From positions 1-53,930 of the forward strand of contig NZ_LBMG01000045.1 in the NCBI RefSeq assembly GCF_001005315.1: 53,930 nucleotides of DNA, written 5' to 3'. This DNA is from Kordia jejudonensis. Lineage in GTDB: Bacteria > Bacteroidota > Bacteroidia > Flavobacteriales > Flavobacteriaceae. A program made the position numbers and the translations under genes. Below are positions 7,615 through 14,810 of the stretch, piece by piece. The notes beneath the pieces were generated by a model. That model was not told the origin of the DNA. It searched no databases and saw only the letters and a list, made by a program, of their open reading frames with translations. Within the stretch, counting starts at the first letter, position 1. Every line of letters starts with the position of its first letter.

Positions 7615-9270
7615 TTATTGACTAATTGTCCATGTTGAAGTTGGCGTAACAGAATCTTTCTGAACTGCTAAGGTATCTTTTACCGTTTCTTCAACACGTT
7701 TTCTATTTGGATACAAGTCACTTTCTGATAAGTTTTCAGAAGCTTGCCACGTTTCTCCAAGTTGTTCTAAAATTTGTGTATTCCATTGTGATGGATGTTT
7801 TGCATCAATCCAAACAACATCTTTATACGAAACATCAACCAACGCTAAATCTGGAGTCGATCCACCATCAAACTGATCACTGTTTTCACGTTTTGCAGCA
7901 ATGGTTGACAACATAAATAAACGTCTTTTTCCAGCTAAGTCACGTATAAATGGTCTAAATTCTACAGGCTTATTTACCGTCCAATCGTATGATTTTTTAG
8001 ATTCCATCACTTTGGCTGGCATTGCCGAAACTCCTGCAAATCCTTCTTTTTTCTTAGAATGATTGTAATAATATACTTTTTCAGTTCCGTCTGCGGGAAT
8101 AAAAACGCTAATTGATAAACTTGTTCGCTGATCGCCAATCGGTTCCAATCCAAACCAGTGATACAAACCGTCGTAAGCATTATTTACAACACCATTAAAT
8201 TTAAAATCGGTTACAAAAGGTTGCTGATTTTGATCTTCTATCAAGTCTGGAATTTTCACAGCAGTTTTCTTATTCCATGGCAATGGATCTGTAAAACCAC
8301 CTAAAAACATCATTGATTTTGCTTGCAAACGAGATACTTTTTCAGATAAAGTATTCTGACGCATTAAGTATGGATAATTTTGAACATCATCTGCAGCGAT
8401 AAAAGTTCCTTTTCCAATAAGCAAACGTTCTAAATAGTCGTTAAAATTGTGTTCGCCTGTTTCTAAAACCATCACACCTCCAAATGTTGGATATGGAAAA
8501 AAGAAACCTTTCCATTTTATTAAACTTACCACCTGAACCCAATTTCCAACGTCATTTTTCATATAATATGCTTCATGTGGTTCGTAATTGAACAATTGCC
8601 AAGGATTAAAACGTTGCACAACGGCATTGTATGTATTTCTACTAAAAGCTAACGATTCGCCAATGGCAAACGTTGCCTGAATTCTATTCTCGTTAGAAAA
8701 TCGAGGAGAAGGCGAGGTACTTGAAACTGAAAATAACTCTTCAATATTATCGCTCGTACGTTGTACAAAATATTCTTGTGACGGCTGTACGGCCATTGTC
8801 CACTGATTTCTATCATCAACACGCACCAATTGTGGAGCCGACACTTCTTGCGTTTCCGAAATAGATTCGTACGCCATTGTTTTAATGTTGTTATACGGCT
8901 GAATACGTTCGTTTTGCGTCAATGGCAATTCTGATATTTCTTGCAAATTCATGTCATTAAATACATTGTAAGTTTGCATATAATCATACATGCCAACATT
9001 CCATAACAATACATAAATCAACGCAATTGATGCTAGAGTTAAAATTCCTTTAAACACTTTTTTTAAGACGTTTGCAGCTTTTCGAAACGATCGAATTCCA
9101 ACATATAAAATTCCAACAAAAAGTAATAGTATAAAGAAATACTTTCTGATGAAAAGTAAAAAAGGTTGGTAATCATCTCTTAAAATAAAAAGCGCAGAAA
9201 AAATGATCAATCCTATAATTATGAGGATGGTTTTCTGTTTCGTACCGCGTTTCCAATATCTTTTTAGCAT
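7615..9270 (-). CDS. Unrecognised membrane protein (551 aa), end of a three-gene set
   Basis: I do not recognise a named family. Three hydrophobic helices near the N-terminus (about 15-31, 39-60 and 75-95) are followed by a large, probably extracytoplasmic region from ~100 to 551, rich in aromatic residues (FNPWQLFNYEPHEAYYMK, WKGFFFPYPTFGGVMVLE). The C-terminus is Thr/Ser-rich. It is the third gene of a tight minus-strand set, starting 6 nt after the small membrane protein gene, so it probably works with both upstream products. Nothing suggests truncation. The product could be a scaffold or sensor of the cell envelope, but that is a guess. Confidence 0.8.
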   Translation of the reverse strand: MLKRYWKRGTKQKTILIIIGLIIFSALFILRDDYQPFLLFIRKYFFILLLFVGILYVGIRSFRKAANVLKKVFKGILTLASIALIYVLLWNVGMYDYMQTYNVFNDMNLQEISELPLTQNERIQPYNNIKTMAYESISETQEVSAPQLVRVDDRNQWTMAVQPSQEYFVQRTSDNIEELFSVSSTSPSPRFSNENRIQATFAIGESLAFSRNTYNAVVQRFNPWQLFNYEPHEAYYMKNDVGNWVQVVSLIKWKGFFFPYPTFGGVMVLETGEHNFNDYLERLLIGKGTFIAADDVQNYPYLMRQNTLSEKVSRLQAKSMMFLGGFTDPLPWNKKTAVKIPDLIEDQNQQPFVTDFKFNGVVNNAYDGLYHWFGLEPIGDQRTSLSISVFIPADGTEKVYYYNHSKKKEGFAGVSAMPAKVMESKKSYDWTVNKPVEFRPFIRDLAGKRRLFMLSTIAAKRENSDQFDGGSTPDLALVDVSYKDVVWIDAKHPSQWNTQILEQLGETWQASENLSESDLYPNRKRVEETVKDTLAVQKDSVTPTSTWTISQ

Positions 9271-9276
9271 AACTTT

Positions 9277-9804
9277 CTATTTTAAATATCCTTTATCTTT
9301 TAGTCGATCTCTACCGCTTTTCTTTGGCGTTTCAGGTTCGTTTGAAGTTTCTATTTCTTCTTCTTTATCCAATGAAAAACTCTCGGCAGCTTCTTGTCCT
9401 TTTGTTTTTAAATCGTCAAATAGTTCTTTTCCACTATCAACAACTTTATCAATAATTTCTTCCGAAGTATCTTTTATATTGATGATAAAACTCGCAATGT
9501 AAATTCCTAACATCGTTCCAATTAAGGCTGTTACATAATACGGAACAGTTGGAATGAACACAGGAAACAAAAAGACAATAAATAAACACACTACGATGAA
9601 AATGATATTGACGTAAATTAGCCGCGGAATTAGCGATTGTTCTACGAAAAAACCTTTTCGACTCGTATCTTTCATCTGTAACTCTTCAGAATGTGTGATT
9701 TTGTTAATTGTTTTGTACAAACCATTGCTTTTTGATTCTAACCAATAGATAGAAATTCCAAAAACAAGACTTGATATTAAGATGATAATTTCGAATGTAA
9801 TCAT
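9277..9804 (-). CDS. Unrecognised small membrane protein with charged tail
   Basis: About 175 residues from the start chosen here. The frame extends to 9864, but the ATG at 9804 overlaps the upstream stop as ATGA, the usual sign of translational coupling, and begins directly with a hydrophobic helix (ITFEIIILISSLVFGISIYW). Two more helices lie at about 60-105 (VNIIFIVVCLFIVFLF; YVTALIGTMLGIYIASFII). The C-terminal 60 residues are highly charged (DKEEEIETSNEPETPKK) and probably cytoplasmic. Middle gene of the 11048-7615 operon. I know no family for it. Confidence 0.8.
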   Translation of the reverse strand: MITFEIIILISSLVFGISIYWLESKSNGLYKTINKITHSEELQMKDTSRKGFFVEQSLIPRLIYVNIIFIVVCLFIVFLFPVFIPTVPYYVTALIGTMLGIYIASFIINIKDTSEEIIDKVVDSGKELFDDLKTKGQEAAESFSLDKEEEIETSNEPETPKKSGRDRLKDKGYLK

Positions 9805-11048
9805 GTGTTCCAAGTATTTTGTTTGATTAGTTTGATGACCCAATCCTGATACGATTCGTCCCAATTTGTATATTCTGAATAGAATGTTTCCTTGTCATAC
9901 CAATACAAAAATAATGGATCTTTGTACGGTGCTGTTTTTACAATTAATTTCCACACAAGTTCTTGTGCTTCCATTGATAGTTCTGGTGCTGGAATTTGAA
10001 TACAAGCCAACACTTCTGGCGTTAAGCCACCTTCAATATCTAATGCATTTACTTTTTTAGCATTTGTTTTCAATCGTTCTAAAACCATCAATTGTTTTCG
10101 AGTATCAGCAGAAAGACGATTCAAGTAGCGTTTGTATACATTATTATTTTCTAAAATTTCATGTAGTGAATGTGTCGCATCTTTAATTTGTTTTGCAAAA
10201 ATTATTTTCTGCACACGTTCATAATAGCCTGATAATACACTGTGTTCAGGATCGAGCACAATCATTTTTTCTACTGCTAAAGCACTGTAAAAACGTCCGT
10301 CTTCAATGTGAAAAGCTTCAGTTTTTAATGTTTTTTCTACTTTATCAGCCATTTCTTTTGATTCAAAAATCAAGATATTTTTTCCAATGCCGTTTCGTCT
10401 AAATACAAATACGCCACCAAATGCTTTTGTGTAAAACGAATTTGTGGTAAACGACATGCTTTTCATTTCCAATGTTCGTGTGCGCAAATCGCCGTGTTTT
10501 CTAGCAGAAGCTAAAATCTTTAGATGCAAACTTTCGTTTAAAAAGTTATGATCTTCTTTAAATTCTTCAACAAGCTTTAATTGTTTTTGTTGAATGCTAT
10601 ATAAATCGTCTACAATGCTAAAATCGATCGATATTTCACTGTATTTTAATAAATCTTCAGGTTCGTAAAACGCATCAATATATTGGTCTAAATCTACACA
10701 AATTGCGGCATCGCGCGTAATATCTTTGATGGCATCTTTTTGTTCTTTAAACACTAAATCCATAATTCCTCTGTCAAAACTATGAAAAGGCGTGTATGCT
10801 GGTTTTTCGTTTTGTTTTGGCGAAAGAATAATGGCATTCGGATTGGCTTCTCCAGAATTTAGATACAAAAAATCATCTTTTTCGTCGGCAATTTCTGGAC
10901 TCCATCCTAAAGCATCAATATGAAAGCTGCGCAGTTTTGTTGGCGCAGTTCCTATGAAAGAAAGACATTTATTGTAACGTTCTACCAAAGCTCCTGTGAC
11001 AGGAACTAAGGCAGCGCCAAATAATTCAGATCGTTTTAATTTTTCCAT
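9801..11048 (-). CDS. Unrecognised conserved-looking soluble protein (415 aa)
   Basis: No signal peptide or membrane helix. It begins MEKLKRSELFGAALVPV and appears mostly alpha-helical, with a beta-rich centre (TTNSFYTKAFGGVFVFRR, ILIFESKEM). It may correspond to one of the uncharacterised Bacteroidota DUF families, but I cannot assign it by eye. It is the first gene of the 11048-7615 operon and its stop overlaps the next start (ATGA). In many flavobacteria I would expect such genes near AAA+ and coiled-coil partners like those at 16.6-21.5 kb; that link is an inference. Confidence 0.8.
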   Translation of the reverse strand: MEKLKRSELFGAALVPVTGALVERYNKCLSFIGTAPTKLRSFHIDALGWSPEIADEKDDFLYLNSGEANPNAIILSPKQNEKPAYTPFHSFDRGIMDLVFKEQKDAIKDITRDAAICVDLDQYIDAFYEPEDLLKYSEISIDFSIVDDLYSIQQKQLKLVEEFKEDHNFLNESLHLKILASARKHGDLRTRTLEMKSMSFTTNSFYTKAFGGVFVFRRNGIGKNILIFESKEMADKVEKTLKTEAFHIEDGRFYSALAVEKMIVLDPEHSVLSGYYERVQKIIFAKQIKDATHSLHEILENNNVYKRYLNRLSADTRKQLMVLERLKTNAKKVNALDIEGGLTPEVLACIQIPAPELSMEAQELVWKLIVKTAPYKDPLFLYWYDKETFYSEYTNWDESYQDWVIKLIKQNTWNT

Positions 11049-11085
11049 TTGTGAACTTAGAAATTTAGTCTAAAAATAAGCTATT

Positions 11086-11093
11086 CAAAGATA
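11086..11093 (-). promoter_or_regulatory. -7-like element upstream of the 11048-7615 operon
   Basis: The minus strand reads TATCTTTG (plus-strand CAAAGATA at 11086-11093), a full match to TAnnTTTG, 38 nt upstream of the ATG at 11048. I see no good TTG at the expected -33 distance, so confidence is moderate. Confidence 0.45.
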
Positions 11094-11276
11094 ATATACT
11101 TTATAAGTAGCTAATTTTTCCATCTTGTTACAACGAAAGAAAATCGTGATACCGTAAAAATTCATTTAAATCTGAATTCGTAAAGAAAACAAGCGTGTTT
11201 TACGGAAAGTTCAGCGTTGTTTTATAGTCTGAAATTCAATAATTAAGAGTCGAAATTATGGAATGGAGTGTAGGGG

Positions 11277-11310
11277 TTGTTTTTTCTGAAAGTAGCGCAG
11301 TATATCTTTG
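11277..11310 (+). promoter_or_regulatory. Candidate promoter of the 58-aa precursor peptide
   Basis: TATCTTTG at 11303-11310 matches the Bacteroidota -7 consensus, with TTG at 11277-11279 upstream (spacer 23 nt, at the long end of the known range). The start codon is about 30 nt downstream at 11340, a normal leader length. Confidence 0.55.
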
Positions 11311-11339
11311 AATCAAATTAATTACTAAAATATTTAAAA

Positions 11340-11516
11340 ATGAAAAAAAAGAATTTTAAGTCGCTTACATTAAACAAATCAACCGTCAATATGTTTACTG
11401 TTTTTGGAGGAGAAGAATTTACAGTAACATGTACATTTGGATCTGTACCTGGTGTTAGACATTGTCATTTAGGACCTCGTGAAGATACGCTAGACAGAAA
11501 TTGTCCAACAGTGTAA
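11340..11516 (+). CDS. Double-glycine leader peptide, RiPP (lanthipeptide-like) precursor
   Basis: A 58-residue ORF. It opens MKKKNFKSLTLNKSTVNMFT, the pattern of Bacteroidota class I lanthipeptide / natural-product-precursor leaders (Lys-rich start, KSLxLNK box), followed by a GG at residues 23-24 where a leader is normally cut. The 34-residue core has three cysteines (31, 42, 56), two histidines and several Thr/Ser residues that could be modified. It has its own candidate promoter (11277-11310) and terminator (11559-11602), so it is a single-gene transcript. No lanthipeptide synthetase, radical-SAM enzyme or peptidase-transporter lies in the window, so any modifying enzyme is encoded elsewhere. 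Confidence 0.75.
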   Translation: MKKKNFKSLTLNKSTVNMFTVFGGEEFTVTCTFGSVPGVRHCHLGPREDTLDRNCPTV

Positions 11517-11558
11517 ATTATCAATTTTGCCACACGAAAGGCAACATGAAATTAAATG

Positions 11559-11602
11559 AAAAGAGACTTTCTGAAAACTTAGTTTTTTAGAGAGCCTCTT
11601 TT
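11559..11602 (+). terminator. Terminator after the 58-aa precursor peptide
   Basis: AAAAGAGACTTTCT (11559-11572) pairs imperfectly with AGAGAGCCTCTTTT (11589-11602), with an A-rich loop. It is 42 nt past the stop codon and 17 nt before the end of the convergent peptide gene, and could serve both directions. Confidence 0.65.
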
Positions 11603-11618
11603 GATATATTAACAGTAA

Positions 11619-11852
11619 TTATCGCTGATTTAGACAATTTAATCCTGCGGTTTCTCCACTTCCGTTAGCTCTTGTGGTGGTTGCATTTGTACTTGTGGTT
11701 GTATTATCTTCACAATTTTCACAACTTGTGACTGAGTCGTCACCTGTGGGATTGCACATGGTATCTGCATTAGAGTTATCCGATCCGCCTTTTATTGAAT
11801 TTGCGTTTCCAATAGCAGCAATTCGGATCTTTTTTAAGATTAATTTTTTCAT
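11619..11852 (-). CDS. Second GG-leader peptide, Cys/Thr-rich RiPP-like precursor
   Basis: A 77-residue ORF beginning MKKLILKKIRIAAIGNANSI, then KGG at 21-23. The core after the GG is polar and rich in Thr, Ser and Asn with four cysteines (33, 44, 47, 73), including a CENC pair and a TNATTTRANGSG stretch. This is typical of Bacteroidota natural-product precursors whose Ser/Thr could be dehydrated and cross-linked to Cys. It converges on the 58-aa peptide gene but the core sequences differ, so these are not simple duplicates. A promoter-like element lies at 11874-11905. No modification genes are adjacent. Confidence 0.7.
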   Translation of the reverse strand: MKKLILKKIRIAAIGNANSIKGGSDNSNADTMCNPTGDDSVTSCENCEDNTTTSTNATTTRANGSGETAGLNCLNQR

Positions 11853-11873
11853 ATATGTAATTATTAATTTTTG

Positions 11874-11905
11874 CTAATATAGAAGTCCACTTTTTTGAAT
11901 TCAAA
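11874..11905 (-). promoter_or_regulatory. Candidate promoter of the 77-aa peptide
   Basis: On the minus strand, TTTG (plus-strand CAAA, 11902-11905) is followed after 20 nt by TATATTAG (plus-strand 11874-11881), close to TAnnTTTG. The start codon at 11852 is 21 nt further on. Confidence 0.5.
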
Positions 11906-11911
11906 GTTTTA

Positions 11912-11937
11912 TACTCGAAATTATTAGATTTCGAGTA
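11912..11937. promoter_or_regulatory. 10-bp inverted repeat between the AraC-type regulator and the peptide gene
   Basis: TACTCGAAAT (11912-11921) and ATTTCGAGTA (11928-11937) pair perfectly around a 6-nt loop. It lies 13 nt past the stop of the TPR/AraC gene and 6 nt upstream of the -33 element of the 77-aa peptide. There is no clear T run on the minus strand, so it could be either a weak terminator or an operator. Confidence 0.5.
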
Positions 11938-11950
11938 CTATTTTGAAGTA

Positions 11951-13663
11951 TTATGATTTTGTCTTGTTTAGCTTTTGGATGTAATATGAAGGATATAATT
12001 TGGTACGTCTTTTAAAATCTTTAGAGAATGATTCCGCAGAATTGTAACCTAGTTCAGAAGCGATCGATTTAATGTTATACGCTCTAAATTTTGTATCCGT
12101 TTGCAGTTTTTCCAATGCGTAATCAATACGAAGATCCGTAATGTATTGAATAAACTTTTTTTGTTTGTGAACTTGAATCACTTTTGATAAATATGTACTA
12201 TTCGTGTTCGTTTTGTTAGCCACAAAGCTCAATGAGCAATTCTTTTTGAGATATAGTTCGTTCTTTTCAAAATCATGCAATCCTTGTAAAATTTTTGAAA
12301 CATTTTCTTCACTAATGTTGATTTCTTTCGAAGCGGCTTTTTTTTCTTTTTTCAACTCCAATTCGGTCACAATTTTTTGAAAATTTCTTTTATTTTGAAG
12401 TTGTTTTCGTTTGTAATACACAATAACACCAATCACTAAAAAGAGCATACAACCCAATATAATATTGTACGTATATGTATGTTCTTTTAAATCGTTTTCC
12501 AACGCATTGATTTTATCTTTAAAAGCAATAATATCATATTTTTTATACAGTTTTTCCAGATTTTGCTGTTTCAAATTGTCATTTTGGGTATCTTTTTGAT
12601 GAAATAAATTGAAATATTTTATGGTGTTGTTGGAATCATTTTTTTGCTCGTACGACTTTGCCATCAAAATGTACAATTCTTGTAAAAATGGAAAATCAGT
12701 TTCCGTTTTATGAATGAGTGTTTCGGTTTTTTGAAAATACGAGAGTGCTTTTTCGTAATTGCCAGTTACAAAGTAATTTTTTCCACGATATAGATATAAA
12801 ATTACCAAATGCCCTTGAAGATTTAAGTTTTGAATCACTTCTTCTGCTTTGATTAAATCTGTTGTCGATTGCTCAAAATTGCCTTCTTCATGATGAATAA
12901 CACCTTTGAGTCGTAACGAAATCGCAAAGCCTTCATCGTCTTGATATTGCAGACTTTTATCAATGGCAATGTTATTGTAATACTGTGCAGAATCTAAATA
13001 GTTTTTGGTGTTTTCCTGTGTATCTATATGTACATTTGTGTAAATGTCACTAATGGTCATCAGTGAATTAAGATACGCGGTCGCATGTTGATTTTCAGAA
13101 GTATTTTGCGCTAAATTTTCATAAAAAGCAATGCTCTTTTTAACAAGTTGAAGCGCATCTGTATGTTGACCAATTTGAGTTTTAATCAATGCAAAATCGT
13201 GATCAAGATTCGCCTGCATGAAACGATCATTTTTTTGTTTTGCAATTTCATAGACTTGGGTGTAATATTCAATAGTTTTAGTATAATTGCCAAACGCGTA
13301 ATAAATACTTCCTTTGAGATACAGATTATTGGAAAGCGCATTTACGTCATTTTCGGTTTCTTTAATGGCAATATCGATATGATACAAAGCGCTATCTTTT
13401 TTACGCAATGCACTGTGTATTTTTGCCAATTCAAAGTGAATTTTGTGTGCAGGAACTTTATTTGCACTACTTGAAGTTGTTTCCAAAAGTGCGAGTAGAT
13501 ACTTTTTGGCAGTTTCAGGATGTGTTTTTTGATATGTTGAAAATCCACTTAATAAGCTATCAACCGTTACTTTCTTTAAATCGTTTTGAATGATTTTTGT
13601 AGTTTGCGCATCAGTAAAGTTGAAGAAAATAATACATAGAAGTGTCACGCATAGCTTATTCAT
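11951..13663 (-). CDS. TPR-transmembrane AraC-family regulator
   Basis: 570 residues. A signal peptide (MNKLCVTLLCIIFFNFTDAQ) leads to periplasmic tetratricopeptide repeats (about 60-370), one membrane helix near 398-415 (IILGCMLFLVIGVIVYY), a basic linker, and a C-terminal AraC-type helix-turn-helix region (about 470-565). Visible are SFVANKTNTNSTYLSKVI and IKSIASELGYNSAESFSKDF, the two HTH units. One-piece membrane regulators of this shape are common in Flavobacteriaceae and act without a kinase; their signals are mostly unknown. Last gene of the run from 16556, 33 nt after the signal-peptidase-like gene. Its closest downstream target candidate is the GG-leader peptide at 11619. Confidence 0.9.
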   Translation of the reverse strand: MNKLCVTLLCIIFFNFTDAQTTKIIQNDLKKVTVDSLLSGFSTYQKTHPETAKKYLLALLETTSSSANKVPAHKIHFELAKIHSALRKKDSALYHIDIAIKETENDVNALSNNLYLKGSIYYAFGNYTKTIEYYTQVYEIAKQKNDRFMQANLDHDFALIKTQIGQHTDALQLVKKSIAFYENLAQNTSENQHATAYLNSLMTISDIYTNVHIDTQENTKNYLDSAQYYNNIAIDKSLQYQDDEGFAISLRLKGVIHHEEGNFEQSTTDLIKAEEVIQNLNLQGHLVILYLYRGKNYFVTGNYEKALSYFQKTETLIHKTETDFPFLQELYILMAKSYEQKNDSNNTIKYFNLFHQKDTQNDNLKQQNLEKLYKKYDIIAFKDKINALENDLKEHTYTYNIILGCMLFLVIGVIVYYKRKQLQNKRNFQKIVTELELKKEKKAASKEINISEENVSKILQGLHDFEKNELYLKKNCSLSFVANKTNTNSTYLSKVIQVHKQKKFIQYITDLRIDYALEKLQTDTKFRAYNIKSIASELGYNSAESFSKDFKRRTKLYPSYYIQKLNKTKS

Positions 13664-13696
13664 AATTTCTCAGTATTGTACGCATTAGTTGAAGTG

Positions 13697-14383
13697 TCAA
13701 AACAATGTTACCCAATGCACACCTGTAATTGCAGAAGCATTGATTAAGCCAATAGTACGACTGTCTCTAGCATCATCTCTATTGTCGCCAAGTACAAATA
13801 TTTTTCCTTCTGGAATAACTAATGGACCAAAATGATCTTTGTTCCAGTTTTGTTGATACTTTTCTTTGATGAAATCATTTTCGATACCTTTATCTTCAAT
13901 AAATTGCTTATTCTCTAGTGCATATTTTTTTGCAATAGCATCTTCTAAAAATACCATTTTCGTATCTTCATTTATATTGAAAGCGTCTAAAGGAGGATTT
14001 TCTAGCTTGTCAAATTGAGCTTGACTCAAAAGATACGAATGTTTCAATTCAAGTTGCGCATCCACGTTTTTACCATTTACATATACAATGCCTTTTTTAA
14101 TTTCAAGGGTATCATTTGCAATAGCCGTTAAACGAAATATGTAACTTAATTCTTGAATTGGAGCGTCTGGATGCAACCGATCTTTAAAAATAAATGTAAT
14201 TACATCACCGCGTTTGGGTGTTTTTAAATTAGTCGCTAAAATAAAACTTCCTGATTTAATTGTTGGCTCACTACCAGAAGATGGAATTGCATATAATACA
14301 AGGATTCCTGAAACTCTCAACACATAATAAGCAACAGCAATACCAATAAGTATTGCAAATATTTTATTTGATTTCTTCTTCAA
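13697..14383 (-). CDS. Signal peptidase I-like protein (S26 fold) with both catalytic positions substituted
   Basis: 228 residues: one N-terminal membrane helix (about 8-33), then the S26 fold. Box E is intact (LGDNRDDARDSR, about 198-209) and the region after box D is recognisable (DTLEIKKGIVYVNGK). Aligned by eye to E. coli LepB IPSGSMMPTL, this protein reads IPSSGSEPTI, so the nucleophile serine position is G37, with S38 one residue off. The general-base lysine in the family's YIKR motif is replaced by phenylalanine (YIFR, F83). It may therefore be a non-catalytic homologue, or may use S38 with another base. It sits 4 nt after the NTF2-like gene. A true signal peptidase for the cell must be encoded elsewhere. 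Confidence 0.8.
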   Translation of the reverse strand: MKKKSNKIFAILIGIAVAYYVLRVSGILVLYAIPSSGSEPTIKSGSFILATNLKTPKRGDVITFIFKDRLHPDAPIQELSYIFRLTAIANDTLEIKKGIVYVNGKNVDAQLELKHSYLLSQAQFDKLENPPLDAFNINEDTKMVFLEDAIAKKYALENKQFIEDKGIENDFIKEKYQQNWNKDHFGPLVIPEGKIFVLGDNRDDARDSRTIGLINASAITGVHWVTLF

Positions 14384-14387
14384 ACTT

Positions 14388-14783
14388 TTAGCGTTTTATA
14401 TAATACACTTCCGTGATTTTTTTGTTTTCAACTACATACATGACTACATATTCCTTGGCAGTTCCGCCTTTTTCGTATATTACTTTTTCTTGATCGATGA
14501 TTTTGTTATCGGTAACAATTCGCTTTTCGATAAAACTGAATAATTCAGGTGTTTTTTTGAAAAATTCCCCATAATATTCAATGAGTTTGGATTTTCCTTC
14601 GTATCGTAATTTTTTTGGAAAATCATATACCTTAATATCATCACTAAACAAGGAAGCATACGCTTTGATGTCGCGATCATTGTAAGTTTCCATTTGTTTT
14701 TGGGCTATAATATTGATTTCGTTAGATTCTTGTGCGTTTGCAAACGAAACACATAGCATTACAATAAGGAGTAGTTTTTTCAT
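14388..14783 (-). CDS. Exported NTF2-like / SnoaL-like domain protein
   Basis: 131 residues with a signal peptide (MKKLLLIVMLCVSFANAQ) and one NTF2-like alpha+beta domain. Recognisable pieces are QMETYNDRDIKAYASLFSDD, IKVYDFPKKLRYEGK and a terminal KITEVYYIKR. It is clearly related to the C-terminal domain of the amidohydrolase immediately upstream (there IEIYTFPDIL.. and KIAKVYYVRD), so it looks like a local duplicate of that domain, or the source of the fusion. Members of this superfamily bind small hydrophobic ligands or act as isomerases and hydrolases; the actual ligand is unknown. Gaps of 27 nt (upstream) and 4 nt (downstream) suggest cotranscription. Confidence 0.85.
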   Translation of the reverse strand: MKKLLLIVMLCVSFANAQESNEINIIAQKQMETYNDRDIKAYASLFSDDIKVYDFPKKLRYEGKSKLIEYYGEFFKKTPELFSFIEKRIVTDNKIIDQEKVIYEKGGTAKEYVVMYVVENKKITEVYYIKR

Positions 14784-14810
14784 GACGAAGTATTTTATGG
14801 AATATATAAT

